NCBI GenBank assembly: GCA_029776255.1
Contig: JAKOTN010000026.1
Coordinates: 124,001-188,000 of the forward strand
Length of the DNA: 64,000 nucleotides
DNA from: Pseudomonadota bacterium
Lineage (GTDB): Bacteria > Pseudomonadota > Gammaproteobacteria > Burkholderiales > Rhodocyclaceae
Direction: 5' to 3'
Part shown: positions 21,490 to 31,040 of the stretch, in pieces
Position numbering within the stretch: the stretch's first letter is position 1
Layout of the letters: each line of letters opens with the position of its first letter
The notes under the pieces: model-generated
The model's input: only the letters and a program-made list of their open reading frames with translations
Told to the model about the DNA's origin: nothing
Database searches by the model: none
Position numbers and translations under genes: made by a program

Positions 21490-22629
21490 TCAACGCAGCG
21501 TCTCGAGCGCGGCGAGATACGCCGACAGCAAGTCGTCCGCGCGGTGCACGGTAAAACCGAGGTCGCGCATCAGGCCATCCTTCAGGCCGTAGATCCAGCC
21601 ATGAACGGTCAGCGGCTGCCCGCGCCGCCAAGCGTCCTGAACGACGAAAGTCTGGCAGACGTTGGCCACCTGTTCCAGCACGTTCAATTCGCAGAGGCGA
21701 TCATGGCGCTTGTCCGCCGGCAACGCGTCGACCAGCGCCAGATGCTTTTCATGCACGTCGATCACGTGCCGCAACCAGATATCGACCAGACCGACACGAT
21801 CGCGCTTGAGCGCCGCCTTGACACCGCCACAACCGTAATGGCCGACAACCATCACGTGCCGGACCTTGAGCACATCGACGGCGAACTGAATCACCGACAG
21901 ACAGTTGAGATCGGTATGGACAACGACATTGGCGACATTGCGATGAACGAAGACCTCGCCCGGCAACAGGCCGACGATCTCGTTGGCCGGCACCCGCGAA
22001 TCCGAACAGCCGATCCAGAGATAAGCCGGCGCCTGCAAACGCGACAAGCGGAGAAAATACTGCGGATCGACCTCCTGCATGCGGCCTGACCAGGCGCGGT
22101 TGAAATCGAAGAGGTGAAACAGGTTCTCGTTGGCCACTTCTTCCTCGGACCAGTTTTGCAGATCCAGAGCAAGGAACATCGTGCCTTCGATCGGCGTCTG
22201 GTAATAGGCCGGCGTCTCCTTGAAGCCAAGCTCGCGATACAGACGCACGGCGACGCGCATCGCCGGCAGGGTGTCGAGCAGCAATTTGCGGTAGCCGATT
22301 TCCTTGGCGGCCTTGATTACCGCCAACGCCAGTTCGAGACCGATGCCGAAACCACGTTGCCGCGGCTCGACATATAAGCGTTTCATTTCGCAGAGATTAT
22401 CCGAAAATGGCCGCAATCCGACGCAACCGGCCGGCAGGCCATCGCGTTCAGCATAAAACAAGCGCCCCTCGGGCGCCGCATAGGCCCCGGGCAAGGAGGC
22501 CATTTCTTCATCGAAATTTTGGAACGACAAATCCACGCCCAGCCAGGCGGCGTAGTTGCGGAAAAATTGCCGGACATGTTCGATTTCGGCCGTGTCGTCG
22601 GCGTTCAGCAGGCGGAGTGTGCAACTCAT
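21490..22629 (-). CDS. GNAT family N-acetyltransferase fused to beta-carbonic anhydrase
   Basis: Single ORF from ATG 22629: GNAT (MKRLYVEPRQRGFGIGLELALAVIKAAKEIGYRKLLLDT) reads without a stop into beta-CA (LWIGCSDSRVPANEIVGLLPGEVFVHRNVANVV...VVGHYGCGGV). Confidence 0.88.
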   Translation of the reverse strand: MSCTLRLLNADDTAEIEHVRQFFRNYAAWLGVDLSFQNFDEEMASLPGAYAAPEGRLFYAERDGLPAGCVGLRPFSDNLCEMKRLYVEPRQRGFGIGLELALAVIKAAKEIGYRKLLLDTLPAMRVAVRLYRELGFKETPAYYQTPIEGTMFLALDLQNWSEEEVANENLFHLFDFNRAWSGRMQEVDPQYFLRLSRLQAPAYLWIGCSDSRVPANEIVGLLPGEVFVHRNVANVVVHTDLNCLSVIQFAVDVLKVRHVMVVGHYGCGGVKAALKRDRVGLVDIWLRHVIDVHEKHLALVDALPADKRHDRLCELNVLEQVANVCQTFVVQDAWRRGQPLTVHGWIYGLKDGLMRDLGFTVHRADDLLSAYLAALETLR

Positions 22630-22643
22630 GATGTCTTGTGGAT

Positions 22644-23810
22644 TCAAAGGGTTTCGGCGAACAGCTCGCGGCCGATCAGCATGCGGCGGATTTCGGACGT
22701 TCCGGCGCCGATTTCGTAAAGCTTGGCATCGCGCCACAGGCGACCGGCGGGATAATCGTTGATATAGCCGTTGCCGCCAAGCGTCTGGATTGCCTCGCCG
22801 GCCATCCAGGTCGCCCTCTCGGCGGCATGAAGAATGGCGCCGGCGGCGTCCTTGCGCGTCGTCTCGCCGCGGTCGCAGGCCTGCCCGACGGCATACACGT
22901 GCGCGCGGCACACGTTGTACGTGGTGTACATGTCGGCGATCTTGCCCTGCATCAACTGAAACTCGCCGATCGCCTGACCGAACTGCCGGCGGTCGTGCAG
23001 GTAAGGCAGCACCAGATCCAGCGCCGCGGCCATGATGCCCAGCGGGCCACCGGCCAGCACGGCGCGCTCGTAATCGAGACCGCTCATCAGTACGCGCACA
23101 CCGCCGTTGATCTCGCCGAGCACATTGTCCACCGGCACCGGGCAATCGTCGAAAAACAGCGGATAGGTGTTCGAACCGCGCATGCCGAGCTTGTCGAGCT
23201 TGGCGCCGCAGGAGAAACCCGGCATTCCTTTTTCGACGATGAAGGCGGTGATGCCTTTCGCGCCGGCATGGCTGTCGGTCTTGGCATAGACCACCAGGGT
23301 ATCGGCGTCGCCGCCGTTGGTGATCCACATCTTGCCACCATCGAGCCGGAAGTGGTCACCGTGACGCACGGCGCGCAACCGCATCCCGACAACATCCGAG
23401 CCGGCGTTGGCCTCGGACATCGCCAGCGCGCCGACGTGCTCGCCGGAAATCAGTTTGGGCAGGAACTTGTCGCGTTGCGCGGCCGTGCCATTGCGCCGAA
23501 TCTGGTTCACGCACAGGTTGGCGTGCGCGCCATAGGACAAAGCCACGCTTGCGGATGCCCGCGACAGCTCTTCCATGGCGATGATATGTGCCAGATAGCC
23601 GAGACCGCTGCCGCCGTACGCCTCCTCGACGGTGATTCCGAGCAAGCCCATGTCACCGAGTTTGCGCCACAGGTCGGCGGGAAAAAGGTTGTCGCGATCG
23701 ATGGCCTCGGCACGCGGCGCGATCTCGGTGGCGGCAAAAGCGCGCACGCTGGCGCGCAGCATGTCGATGGTTTCCCCGTGCGCGAAGCCGAGACAGCGAT
23801 AGTCCATCAC
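22644..23810 (-). CDS. Isovaleryl-CoA dehydrogenase-like acyl-CoA dehydrogenase
   Basis: [77 protein letters not shown]. Confidence 0.92.
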   Translation of the reverse strand: MMDYRCLGFAHGETIDMLRASVRAFAATEIAPRAEAIDRDNLFPADLWRKLGDMGLLGITVEEAYGGSGLGYLAHIIAMEELSRASASVALSYGAHANLCVNQIRRNGTAAQRDKFLPKLISGEHVGALAMSEANAGSDVVGMRLRAVRHGDHFRLDGGKMWITNGGDADTLVVYAKTDSHAGAKGITAFIVEKGMPGFSCGAKLDKLGMRGSNTYPLFFDDCPVPVDNVLGEINGGVRVLMSGLDYERAVLAGGPLGIMAAALDLVLPYLHDRRQFGQAIGEFQLMQGKIADMYTTYNVCRAHVYAVGQACDRGETTRKDAAGAILHAAERATWMAGEAIQTLGGNGYINDYPAGRLWRDAKLYEIGAGTSEIRRMLIGRELFAETL

Positions 23811-23828
23811 CTTGACTCCTTCGATGTT

Positions 23829-24035
23829 CTAGCGGACGTGTTTCTTTTTTTCACACACGGCGATGTTCGTCCGCTGCATGACCGCATCAAGCGCTTTTTT
23901 GCCGTGATTGACCGCGAACACTTCGGCATGGGTGACGACCAGGGTGCGACCATGGCGGACCACCGACCCCTCTGCGATCAGTAACCGCCCCTCGGCGGGC
24001 GCCAGCAGACCGAGCTTGCACGCTTGTATCGACTA
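23829..24035 (-). pseudogene. Remnant of a PaaI-family hotdog thioesterase (C-terminal part only)
   Basis: Minus-strand open stretch: SIQACKLGLLAPAEGRLLIAEGSVVRHGRTLVVTHAEVFAVNHGKKALDAVMQRTNIAVCEKKKHVR*, preceded in frame by a TAG; no N-terminal half found. Confidence 0.65.
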
Positions 24036-24186
24036 TCGGCACGCGGGTTTCCGCCGAGTGGCCCGTGGCGGATCGCGTGTAAAATGCAGCGATCCAGAGG
24101 CTGTCGAAGGCCAACCGACGAGCGTGTAGTTTATCGGTTTCGAGGCTTTTTACAATAATCCACCATCCACCGCGAGCACCCGCCAG

Positions 24187-25254
24187 ATGCTGCCCGTTTA
24201 TCCCTTCGCCACACCGCCCGCCGCCGCGGAAACCGTCGAGGTCGTACCGGGCGTTCTTTGGCTGCGCATGCCGCTGCCTTTCGCGCTCGATCATATCAAT
24301 CTGTGGCTGCTCGCCGACCACGACGGCTGGACGATCGTCGATACCGGCTTCTCGCTCGACGCGGTCAAGGCATGCTGGCAGACAATACTCGCCGGTCTGG
24401 CGACAACGGCCGTCGGCGGACGCATCTCGCGGATCCTCGTCACCCACTTTCACCCCGATCACCTCGGACTTGCCGCCTGGCTGCAAGAACGCACTGGCGC
24501 GCCGGTGCTGATGACACAAGGCGAATACCTGACCGCTCATGCCGTCTGGAACGAAATCGGTGGCCACGGCAATCGGCCGATGCTGCGGCAATTTCGCGCC
24601 CACGGGCTTGATGAAGCCCGCTGTGCCGCTCTCGAAGCCCGTAGCGGCACCTATAACCGCGGCGTGCCGACGCTGCCCACCGATTACCGCCGCCTATTCG
24701 CCGACGACGAACTGAGCATCGGCCCGCACCGCTGGCAAGTGCGTGTCGGTTTCGGCCACTCGCCCGAACATGCCTCGCTTTACTGCGCCGCGCTCGGTGT
24801 GCTGATTTCCGGCGACATGCTGCTGCCGAAGATTTCGACCAACATCAGCGTTTTCGCCGTGACGCCGCGCGCCGATTCGCTGGCCGATTACTTGCGCTCG
24901 ATCGACCGCTATCTCGACTTACCGGCGACAACCTTGGTGCTGCCCTCGCACGGACTGCCCTTCCAAGGCATTGCCGCGCGGGTGCAGGCCCTGCACGCCC
25001 ATCACGCGGAGCGGCTGGCGCTGCTCGAAGCGCACTGCGCGACCCCGCGCAGCGCCGCGGAATTGCTGGCCACGCTTTTCCCGCGCGAGCTCGACACTCA
25101 TCAAACGATGTTCGCCATGGGCGAAGCGATCGCCCATCTCAACCGGCTGGAATACGGCGGTCGCCTCAAGCGGATCGCGGACGGGGAACCGATCCGCTTT
25201 GTTCAACGCGACGGTCTTGAGCAAGCACTGGGTCAAGCAGGAGAAATCGCATGA
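24187..25254 (+). CDS. MBL-fold metallo-hydrolase
   Basis: LVTHFHPDHLGLAAWL; 355 aa. Confidence 0.9.
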   Translation: MLPVYPFATPPAAAETVEVVPGVLWLRMPLPFALDHINLWLLADHDGWTIVDTGFSLDAVKACWQTILAGLATTAVGGRISRILVTHFHPDHLGLAAWLQERTGAPVLMTQGEYLTAHAVWNEIGGHGNRPMLRQFRAHGLDEARCAALEARSGTYNRGVPTLPTDYRRLFADDELSIGPHRWQVRVGFGHSPEHASLYCAALGVLISGDMLLPKISTNISVFAVTPRADSLADYLRSIDRYLDLPATTLVLPSHGLPFQGIAARVQALHAHHAERLALLEAHCATPRSAAELLATLFPRELDTHQTMFAMGEAIAHLNRLEYGGRLKRIADGEPIRFVQRDGLEQALGQAGEIA

Positions 25255-26972
25255 AGAACGTCTTACCGGACAGTGCGGAAATCGCCGAAATCCATGCGGA
25301 AGTTGCCCAACGCGCGTCGCGATTGTTGACCCGGTACATCAAGCGGCGGGCCAGGGAAGGGTTGCGCGTGCCGGCCGAGGAACTGAGTGTCGCCAAGGCT
25401 TTCATGGATCTCTCCGCCCGCCTGCTGGCCAATCCCTTCCGGCTGGCCCGCGCGCAAATGGACCTGATGCGCGATCATTTCCTGCTTGTGCGGCAGTCGA
25501 TGCTCAAAACCATGGGCATTCCTCTTCGCGCCGTCGTCGATTCCGACCCCGACGATCCGCGCTTCCGTGACCACGCCTGGCAGGAAAACTTCGTTTTCGA
25601 TTTTCTTAAACAGTCGTATCTGATCACCGCCCGTCGTCTGAACGATGCCGTCGCTCAAGCCGACGGCCTCGATGCGGCGACCCACGCCACGGTCAGCGCG
25701 TACACCAAACGCTACCTGGACGCGCTGTCGCCAAGCAATTTCGCCTTGACCAACCCTGAAGTCCTGCGCGAAACCGTCGGCAGCAATGGCAAGAATCTGG
25801 TCAAGGGACTCAAGAATCTGCTCAAGGACCTGGAAGCCGCCGACGGCCGGCTCCAGTTCGGCGGTATCGCCGCCACGGAATGCCGACTCGGGCGGGATTT
25901 GGCTTGCACGCCCGGCAAAGTGGTGTTTGAGAACGAACTTCTACAGTTGATCCACTACGCGCCAAGCACCGCCCAACAGTTCAAGAGACCGCTGCTGATC
26001 GTCCCGCCGTGGACCAACAAGTATTATCTTCTCGACCTGCGCAAGGACAATTCCCTGGTCAAATGGGCCACCGACCAAGGATTCACCACCTTCATCGTCA
26101 GTTGGGCAAACCCGGACGAGACGCTCGCGCGCAAGACTTTCGACGACTATCTGAAGGATGGCGCGCTGGTGGCCATCAAGGCCGTGCAACAGGCCAGCGG
26201 CGCCAGAAAAATCCACCTCGCCGCCTATTGTCTGGGCGGACCGCTGCTGATGGCGACGCTGGCTTACATGGCCGCGAGGCGAGACTACCGCGCCGCCTCG
26301 GCAACCTTCCTGGCCAGCACGCTCGATCATTCCGATGGCGCGAACCCGGAAATCGCCGACGCGTTCGGCGGACAGCGCGCGGGGGATCTGATCTGGTCCT
26401 TCGTGGTCGATAACTACCTGCTCGGCAAGGACGCTTTCCCGAGCGATTTACTGTACTGGCATGCCGATGCGATGCGCCTGCCGGAAGCCATGCACGCGTT
26501 CTACCTCGAACATTTCCGGCGCGGCGACAAACTGCGGCAGCCGGGTGGACTGACACTGGCCGGCATCGCCATCGATGTCGCCAAGGTCAAGGTGCCTTGC
26601 TATTTTGTTTCGACCGTCGACGATCAGATCGCGCCGTGGCAAAACGGCTACCGCAACACACGCCTGCCGGGGGGCCCAGTGCGTTTCGTTCTCGGCGGTT
26701 CCGGCCACATCGCCGGCATTGTCAATCCGCCCGCCCAGGCCCGCCACGGCTATTGGACCAACGACGCCTTGCCGGAACAGGCCGACGCCTTCCTGGCAAA
26801 CGCAACCCGTCACGGCGGCTCCTGGTGGACCGACTGGCGCGAATGGCTGCGCGGACAAGCCGACGGCGAATTGCTGGTCGACGCCCGTCAACCTGGCGCC
26901 GCGCCCCTGACGGTAATCGAGAACGCACCCGGCCGCTACGCCGCCCGACCTTCCCAAGCCGCGGCGGATTGA
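25251..26972 (+). CDS. phaC: Class I poly(3-hydroxyalkanoate) synthase
   Basis: PLLIVPPWTNKYYLLDLRKDNSLVKWATDQGFTTFIVSW; catalytic box AAYCLGG; 573 aa. Confidence 0.93.
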   Translation: MKNVLPDSAEIAEIHAEVAQRASRLLTRYIKRRAREGLRVPAEELSVAKAFMDLSARLLANPFRLARAQMDLMRDHFLLVRQSMLKTMGIPLRAVVDSDPDDPRFRDHAWQENFVFDFLKQSYLITARRLNDAVAQADGLDAATHATVSAYTKRYLDALSPSNFALTNPEVLRETVGSNGKNLVKGLKNLLKDLEAADGRLQFGGIAATECRLGRDLACTPGKVVFENELLQLIHYAPSTAQQFKRPLLIVPPWTNKYYLLDLRKDNSLVKWATDQGFTTFIVSWANPDETLARKTFDDYLKDGALVAIKAVQQASGARKIHLAAYCLGGPLLMATLAYMAARRDYRAASATFLASTLDHSDGANPEIADAFGGQRAGDLIWSFVVDNYLLGKDAFPSDLLYWHADAMRLPEAMHAFYLEHFRRGDKLRQPGGLTLAGIAIDVAKVKVPCYFVSTVDDQIAPWQNGYRNTRLPGGPVRFVLGGSGHIAGIVNPPAQARHGYWTNDALPEQADAFLANATRHGGSWWTDWREWLRGQADGELLVDARQPGAAPLTVIENAPGRYAARPSQAAAD

Positions 26973-27038
26973 ATCGCTCCTCCAGCCCACCGTTTTGGCC
27001 GCAACACCGCACGGCCCTTGGCGTAGAATGGCTGGACC

Positions 27039-28205
27039 ATGCGTTCGAGCGTACTACCCGATTACAGCGGCGGCGGCATCGTCAATCTGATGCAAAGCAT
27101 CGCCACGGCCTGTGGCAACACCGAAAAACGCTACCCGCCGCTGGCGGCGTTACCGGCAACGCAACTGGCTAAATCTAGACACGTCGTCCTGATCGTGGTC
27201 GACGGACTGGGTCAGCGCACGCTGACCAAGCATGCCGGCAGCCCGCACCTGCGACGACATCTGCTGGGCAGCATGACCTCCGTCTTCCCGTCGACCACCG
27301 CCAGCGCCATTCCGGTGTTCATGACCGGTCTGGCGCCCGCGCAACACGCATTGACGGGCTGGCACATGCACCTGCACGAGGTCGATCAAACCCTGGCCAT
27401 CCTGCCCCTCGTACCGCGCCACGGACCGGCGATCATCCCCCCGCCGGAATTGCCGCCCAAGCTGTTCGATCATCCGACGCTGTTTCAGACCCTGGATCGC
27501 GACGCGTGGGTCGTCGCGCCGCAAAGCATCGCCAACAGTGCTTTCAACACCTGGCACGCGCGCGGCGCCAACAGGCTGGCCTACGCCTCGCTGCCGGAAA
27601 TGTTCGGCGTGCTAGCGGAATTGCTCCTGGAGACGGCACGATCACGCTACATCTATGCGTATTTTCCCGACCTCGACAGCGTCGCCCATCACTTCGGAAC
27701 CGACAGCCGGCAAGCCATGCAAACCTTGAGCCAGTTCGATACGCTTTTCGGCGAACTGTTGTGCAAGCTGCGCGGTAGCGACACCTGGTTACTGGTCACC
27801 GCCGATCACGGATTCATCGATTCGCCAGGCCGGCACGTCATTTGCCTCGACGATCATCCACACCTCCAGACGCTGCTGTCGCGCCCGCTGTGCGGTGAGC
27901 GACGCGTGGCCTATTGTTACGTGGCGCCGGAAAACAAGGCGGCCTTCGAAACCTATATACGCCGTCATTTCGGCCGGGCGACCCACCTTTACGCCAGCGA
28001 ACGCCTTGTCGCCGCCGGCTGGTTCGGCCCGCCGCCTTACCATCCGCGTCTCGCGGCACGGATCGGCGACTACACGCTGGTCATGAAAGACAACTGGACG
28101 ATCAAGGATTGGCTCCCCGGCGAGAAGCATCACGCCATGCTTGGCGTTCACGGCGGCATCAGCGCCGGTGAAATGCGCGTACCACTCGTGGCGCTGCACG
28201 TCTGA
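27039..28205 (+). CDS. Alkaline phosphatase/phosphodiesterase superfamily protein
   Basis: VVLIVVDGLGQRT...SVFPSTTASAIPVFMTGLAPAQHALTGW...LVTADHGFID; 388 aa. Confidence 0.85.
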   Translation: MRSSVLPDYSGGGIVNLMQSIATACGNTEKRYPPLAALPATQLAKSRHVVLIVVDGLGQRTLTKHAGSPHLRRHLLGSMTSVFPSTTASAIPVFMTGLAPAQHALTGWHMHLHEVDQTLAILPLVPRHGPAIIPPPELPPKLFDHPTLFQTLDRDAWVVAPQSIANSAFNTWHARGANRLAYASLPEMFGVLAELLLETARSRYIYAYFPDLDSVAHHFGTDSRQAMQTLSQFDTLFGELLCKLRGSDTWLLVTADHGFIDSPGRHVICLDDHPHLQTLLSRPLCGERRVAYCYVAPENKAAFETYIRRHFGRATHLYASERLVAAGWFGPPPYHPRLAARIGDYTLVMKDNWTIKDWLPGEKHHAMLGVHGGISAGEMRVPLVALHV

Positions 28206-28258
28206 AAACCCGTACGCCTTCGCCTGACTCGGTTATTGATTCCCAGGAGGATCACACC

Positions 28259-28642
28259 ATGGCCAACGACGCGACCAGAACCGAAAAAACCGATCACCTG
28301 ATCGCCGAGGCTGTCCGCAACCGCCAGTCCCGTGAATCCGGTTATCGCGAACGGGCCTTGAAGATCCATCCGTGGATCTGCGGCCGTTGCGCCCGCGAAT
28401 TCACTCGCCAGAATCTGCGTGAACTCACCGTCCACCACCGCGACCACAACCACGACAACAACCCCGGCGACGGTAGCAACTGGGAATTGTTATGTCTTTA
28501 CTGCCACGACAATGAACATGCCAGACAACTCGACGCTGCCGCGGCTCGCCAGGCCGGTGTCAACTCACGTCACGATCATGGCCCTGCGGCCGCGACCGCG
28601 AAACCCTTTGCCAACCTGCAGGACCTGTTGAAGCGTAACTGA
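28259..28642 (+). CDS. yajD: YajD-family HNH nuclease
   Basis: ICGRCAREFTRQNLRELTVHHRDHNHDNNPGDGSNWELLCLYCHDNEH. Confidence 0.9.
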   Translation: MANDATRTEKTDHLIAEAVRNRQSRESGYRERALKIHPWICGRCAREFTRQNLRELTVHHRDHNHDNNPGDGSNWELLCLYCHDNEHARQLDAAAARQAGVNSRHDHGPAAATAKPFANLQDLLKRN

Positions 28643-28805
28643 CTTAAAAGGAAATCGCGGAAAACACTCCTTTCTTTCCAGCACGCATCATCGCCTGATT
28701 TGAGGCACAATCCGGTTTTCTGGAACAAGCGCTCGTCAGCCGACCGCGTTCATCATTGTTTCGGGCAATCGCCTGTTGACACCCCCGGTGTTCGGAATCG
28801 AAAAC

Positions 28806-29654
28806 ATGACTCAAGACATCAGCTTCAAACTTCTGCAAGACATCGCCAAGGATCTCTCCGGCGAGGTCGTATCCTTCCCAACCTTCCTCGATATTACTTT
28901 CCAGGTTCGTACCGCGCTCAAAAAGCCCGACCTATCGATCGAACAGCTTGGCACGCTGGTCGGCGCCGAACCGCTGATGAGCACCAAGATCATCCGCCTC
29001 GCCAATTCGGCGGCAATGAACGCTTCCGGACGATCGATCGTCGATATCAACACCGCCATTTCCCGCATCGGCGTTGACGCGGTGCGCAACGTTTCCTTTG
29101 CCGTGGCGATGGAGCAATTGCTGAACTCCAAGAAAATGGCGCCCTTCGAGACATTGTCGCGGCACCTCTGGGAACACACCATGGAAGTCGCCGCTCTTTC
29201 GCGCGTCCTGGCCCGCCGTCTGACGCGCGTCAACCCGGACGAAGCCCTGTTCGCTGGCCTGGTACACGATATCGGCGTTTTTTATCTACTTTCACGCGCG
29301 GTCAACTTCCCCGAACTCGTTGCCGACACCGAAGGACTGCATGCCTTGCTGGTCCAATGGCATGACAGCATCGGGCACGCGCTGCTCGCGGCAATGGGAC
29401 TGGCCGACGACCTGCTGGTAGCGGTACTGGAACATGAGCAGGATCGCGAAGTCGGACAGTTGAAAACACTGAAGGATGTCCTGTTCGTCGCCAATAAACT
29501 GGCCAACATCAAACACGGATGGCGGGACAGCTCCTATTCGGCACAACCCGATCCGTCGACGTTCTCTCAGTGGTTTGACGCAAAGGCGCTTTCCGCGGTG
29601 CTTGCCGAGTCGGAACAGGACGTCGCTTCGCTAAAACAAGCGCTAAGCAATTAA
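28806..29654 (+). CDS. HDOD domain-containing protein
   Basis: AEPLMSTKIIRLANSAAMN...NTAISRIGVDAVRNVSFAVAMEQL...ALFAGLVHDIGVFYLLSRA. Confidence 0.9.
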   Translation: MTQDISFKLLQDIAKDLSGEVVSFPTFLDITFQVRTALKKPDLSIEQLGTLVGAEPLMSTKIIRLANSAAMNASGRSIVDINTAISRIGVDAVRNVSFAVAMEQLLNSKKMAPFETLSRHLWEHTMEVAALSRVLARRLTRVNPDEALFAGLVHDIGVFYLLSRAVNFPELVADTEGLHALLVQWHDSIGHALLAAMGLADDLLVAVLEHEQDREVGQLKTLKDVLFVANKLANIKHGWRDSSYSAQPDPSTFSQWFDAKALSAVLAESEQDVASLKQALSN

Positions 29655-29752
29655 GCGTTTACCATGGAATACGGCGGCAAACATTCCGCACTCCGACAGC
29701 ACAACGCTAGCCATTGAAATCTTTTTTCTCGCATGGCTCATATCCCGATCCA

Positions 29753-30169
29753 ATGAAACACCGATTCACGCAAACCTCGCTGACCGTACTCACCGTTGTT
29801 TCCTTGACAGCGTTTTCCGCGAAACCAGCGATTGTTGAACCGGGCGGATATACCGTGACAGTCGATGCCGCGGGCAACCACATGGCAACCGCCACCTGCC
29901 TTCGCGATCAGGACACACGGGATCTCAGGTCACTGCTGCTGACGCTGGAAGATCGCCTCATGCGCGACCATTGCGTGGTGAATATTCTTGAGCAAACCAC
30001 CAACAGCGCGGACTGGGAAATGAAATGCGAAAATCAATTCGTTACCCGCACGACAATCGGTTCGATCTCGTGGCGTGACGGCGCGTTCAAAGGGCAGGCG
30101 GTTCGCACAATGGGTGCCATCCGAATGGAGTTCCCCTACGAAGCGCAACGCAATGGAGATTGCAAATAA
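29753..30169 (+). CDS. Exported hypothetical protein (DUF3617-like)
   Basis: Signal peptide MKHRFTQTSLTVLTVVSLTAFSA; spaced Cys residues with WEMKC...WRDGAFKGQ. Confidence 0.55.
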   Translation: MKHRFTQTSLTVLTVVSLTAFSAKPAIVEPGGYTVTVDAAGNHMATATCLRDQDTRDLRSLLLTLEDRLMRDHCVVNILEQTTNSADWEMKCENQFVTRTTIGSISWRDGAFKGQAVRTMGAIRMEFPYEAQRNGDCK

Positions 30170-30321
30170 ACAGCCTGCCATCGAAGGTTCGTCGGTCAAA
30201 AGGTCCATGAATCGACAACGCCACGGACCGGCAGGGCGATCCAGTTCCCTGCGGCGAATGACGAACCGATGGAGATGCCCTGAAACGCCTTTCAGAACAA
30301 CGATTTCATAGGGAATATAGC

Positions 30322-30969
30322 GTGTCAGAGTCTCTGCGGGAACTGCTAATCGAACTCGAAAAATTCGGCTTGTGCAACGACGGCGCCATTGCTGAACGGC
30401 CGCGGCGAATGCTGAATATCACCCGAGACACCGGGGAGTTTCTTTCGGTGCTCGTTCAGGCGACGAATGCTCGGCGCGTACTCGAGATAGGAACATCCAA
30501 TGGCTATTCGACACTCTGGCTTGCCGCGGCGGCGAAGGCAATCGATGGGCACGTGACGACCATCGAACCGTCCGATTTCAAACTCTCACTGGCCACAAGC
30601 AACTTTGAACGATCCGGTCTTGGTCGGTACATCACGCCGATTCACGGTGAGGCAGGCGCGATACTCATGCAGAGTCCCGAATCGAGTTTCGACCTTGTCT
30701 TTTTGGATTCCGAGCGCTCCGAGTACTCGGGTTGGTGGCCTGACATCAAGCGCATTCTTCGTAAAGGCGGGTTGCTTGTCGTGGATAACGCCACCTCTCA
30801 CTCGGCCGAACTGGCGCCTTTCGTCGAATTGGTTTGCAAGGACCCTGAATTCACCACGTGTACCGTACCGGTCGGGAACGGCGAGTTCTTGGCAACACGC
30901 GCTTGCGCGCAGGCAAGCCTATTGATAACCAACCGTCCCGGCCACGAAAATAGTGGCCGGGACCGCTGA
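30322..30969 (+). CDS. O-methyltransferase (class I SAM-dependent)
   Basis: RRVLEIGTSNGYSTLWLAAAAKAIDGHVTTIEPSDFK...FDLVFLDSERSEYSGWW. Confidence 0.87.
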   Translation: MSESLRELLIELEKFGLCNDGAIAERPRRMLNITRDTGEFLSVLVQATNARRVLEIGTSNGYSTLWLAAAAKAIDGHVTTIEPSDFKLSLATSNFERSGLGRYITPIHGEAGAILMQSPESSFDLVFLDSERSEYSGWWPDIKRILRKGGLLVVDNATSHSAELAPFVELVCKDPEFTTCTVPVGNGEFLATRACAQASLLITNRPGHENSGRDR

Positions 30970-31040
30970 AACTCACGGCGACAAGGCGTCGTTGATGCTT
31001 CGTCGACTTGTGCCGGGAGAGTTGTGGAACACCGAATGCT

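Noticed and set aside
22638-23984. 448-aa plus-strand ORF
   Set aside because: Antisense to the clear isovaleryl-CoA dehydrogenase-like gene; composition is typical of GC-rich shadow ORFs and no domain motif is recognisable
23887-24603. 238-aa minus-strand ORF
   Set aside because: Antisense to the MBL-fold hydrolase for most of its length; the thioesterase remnant is in a different frame
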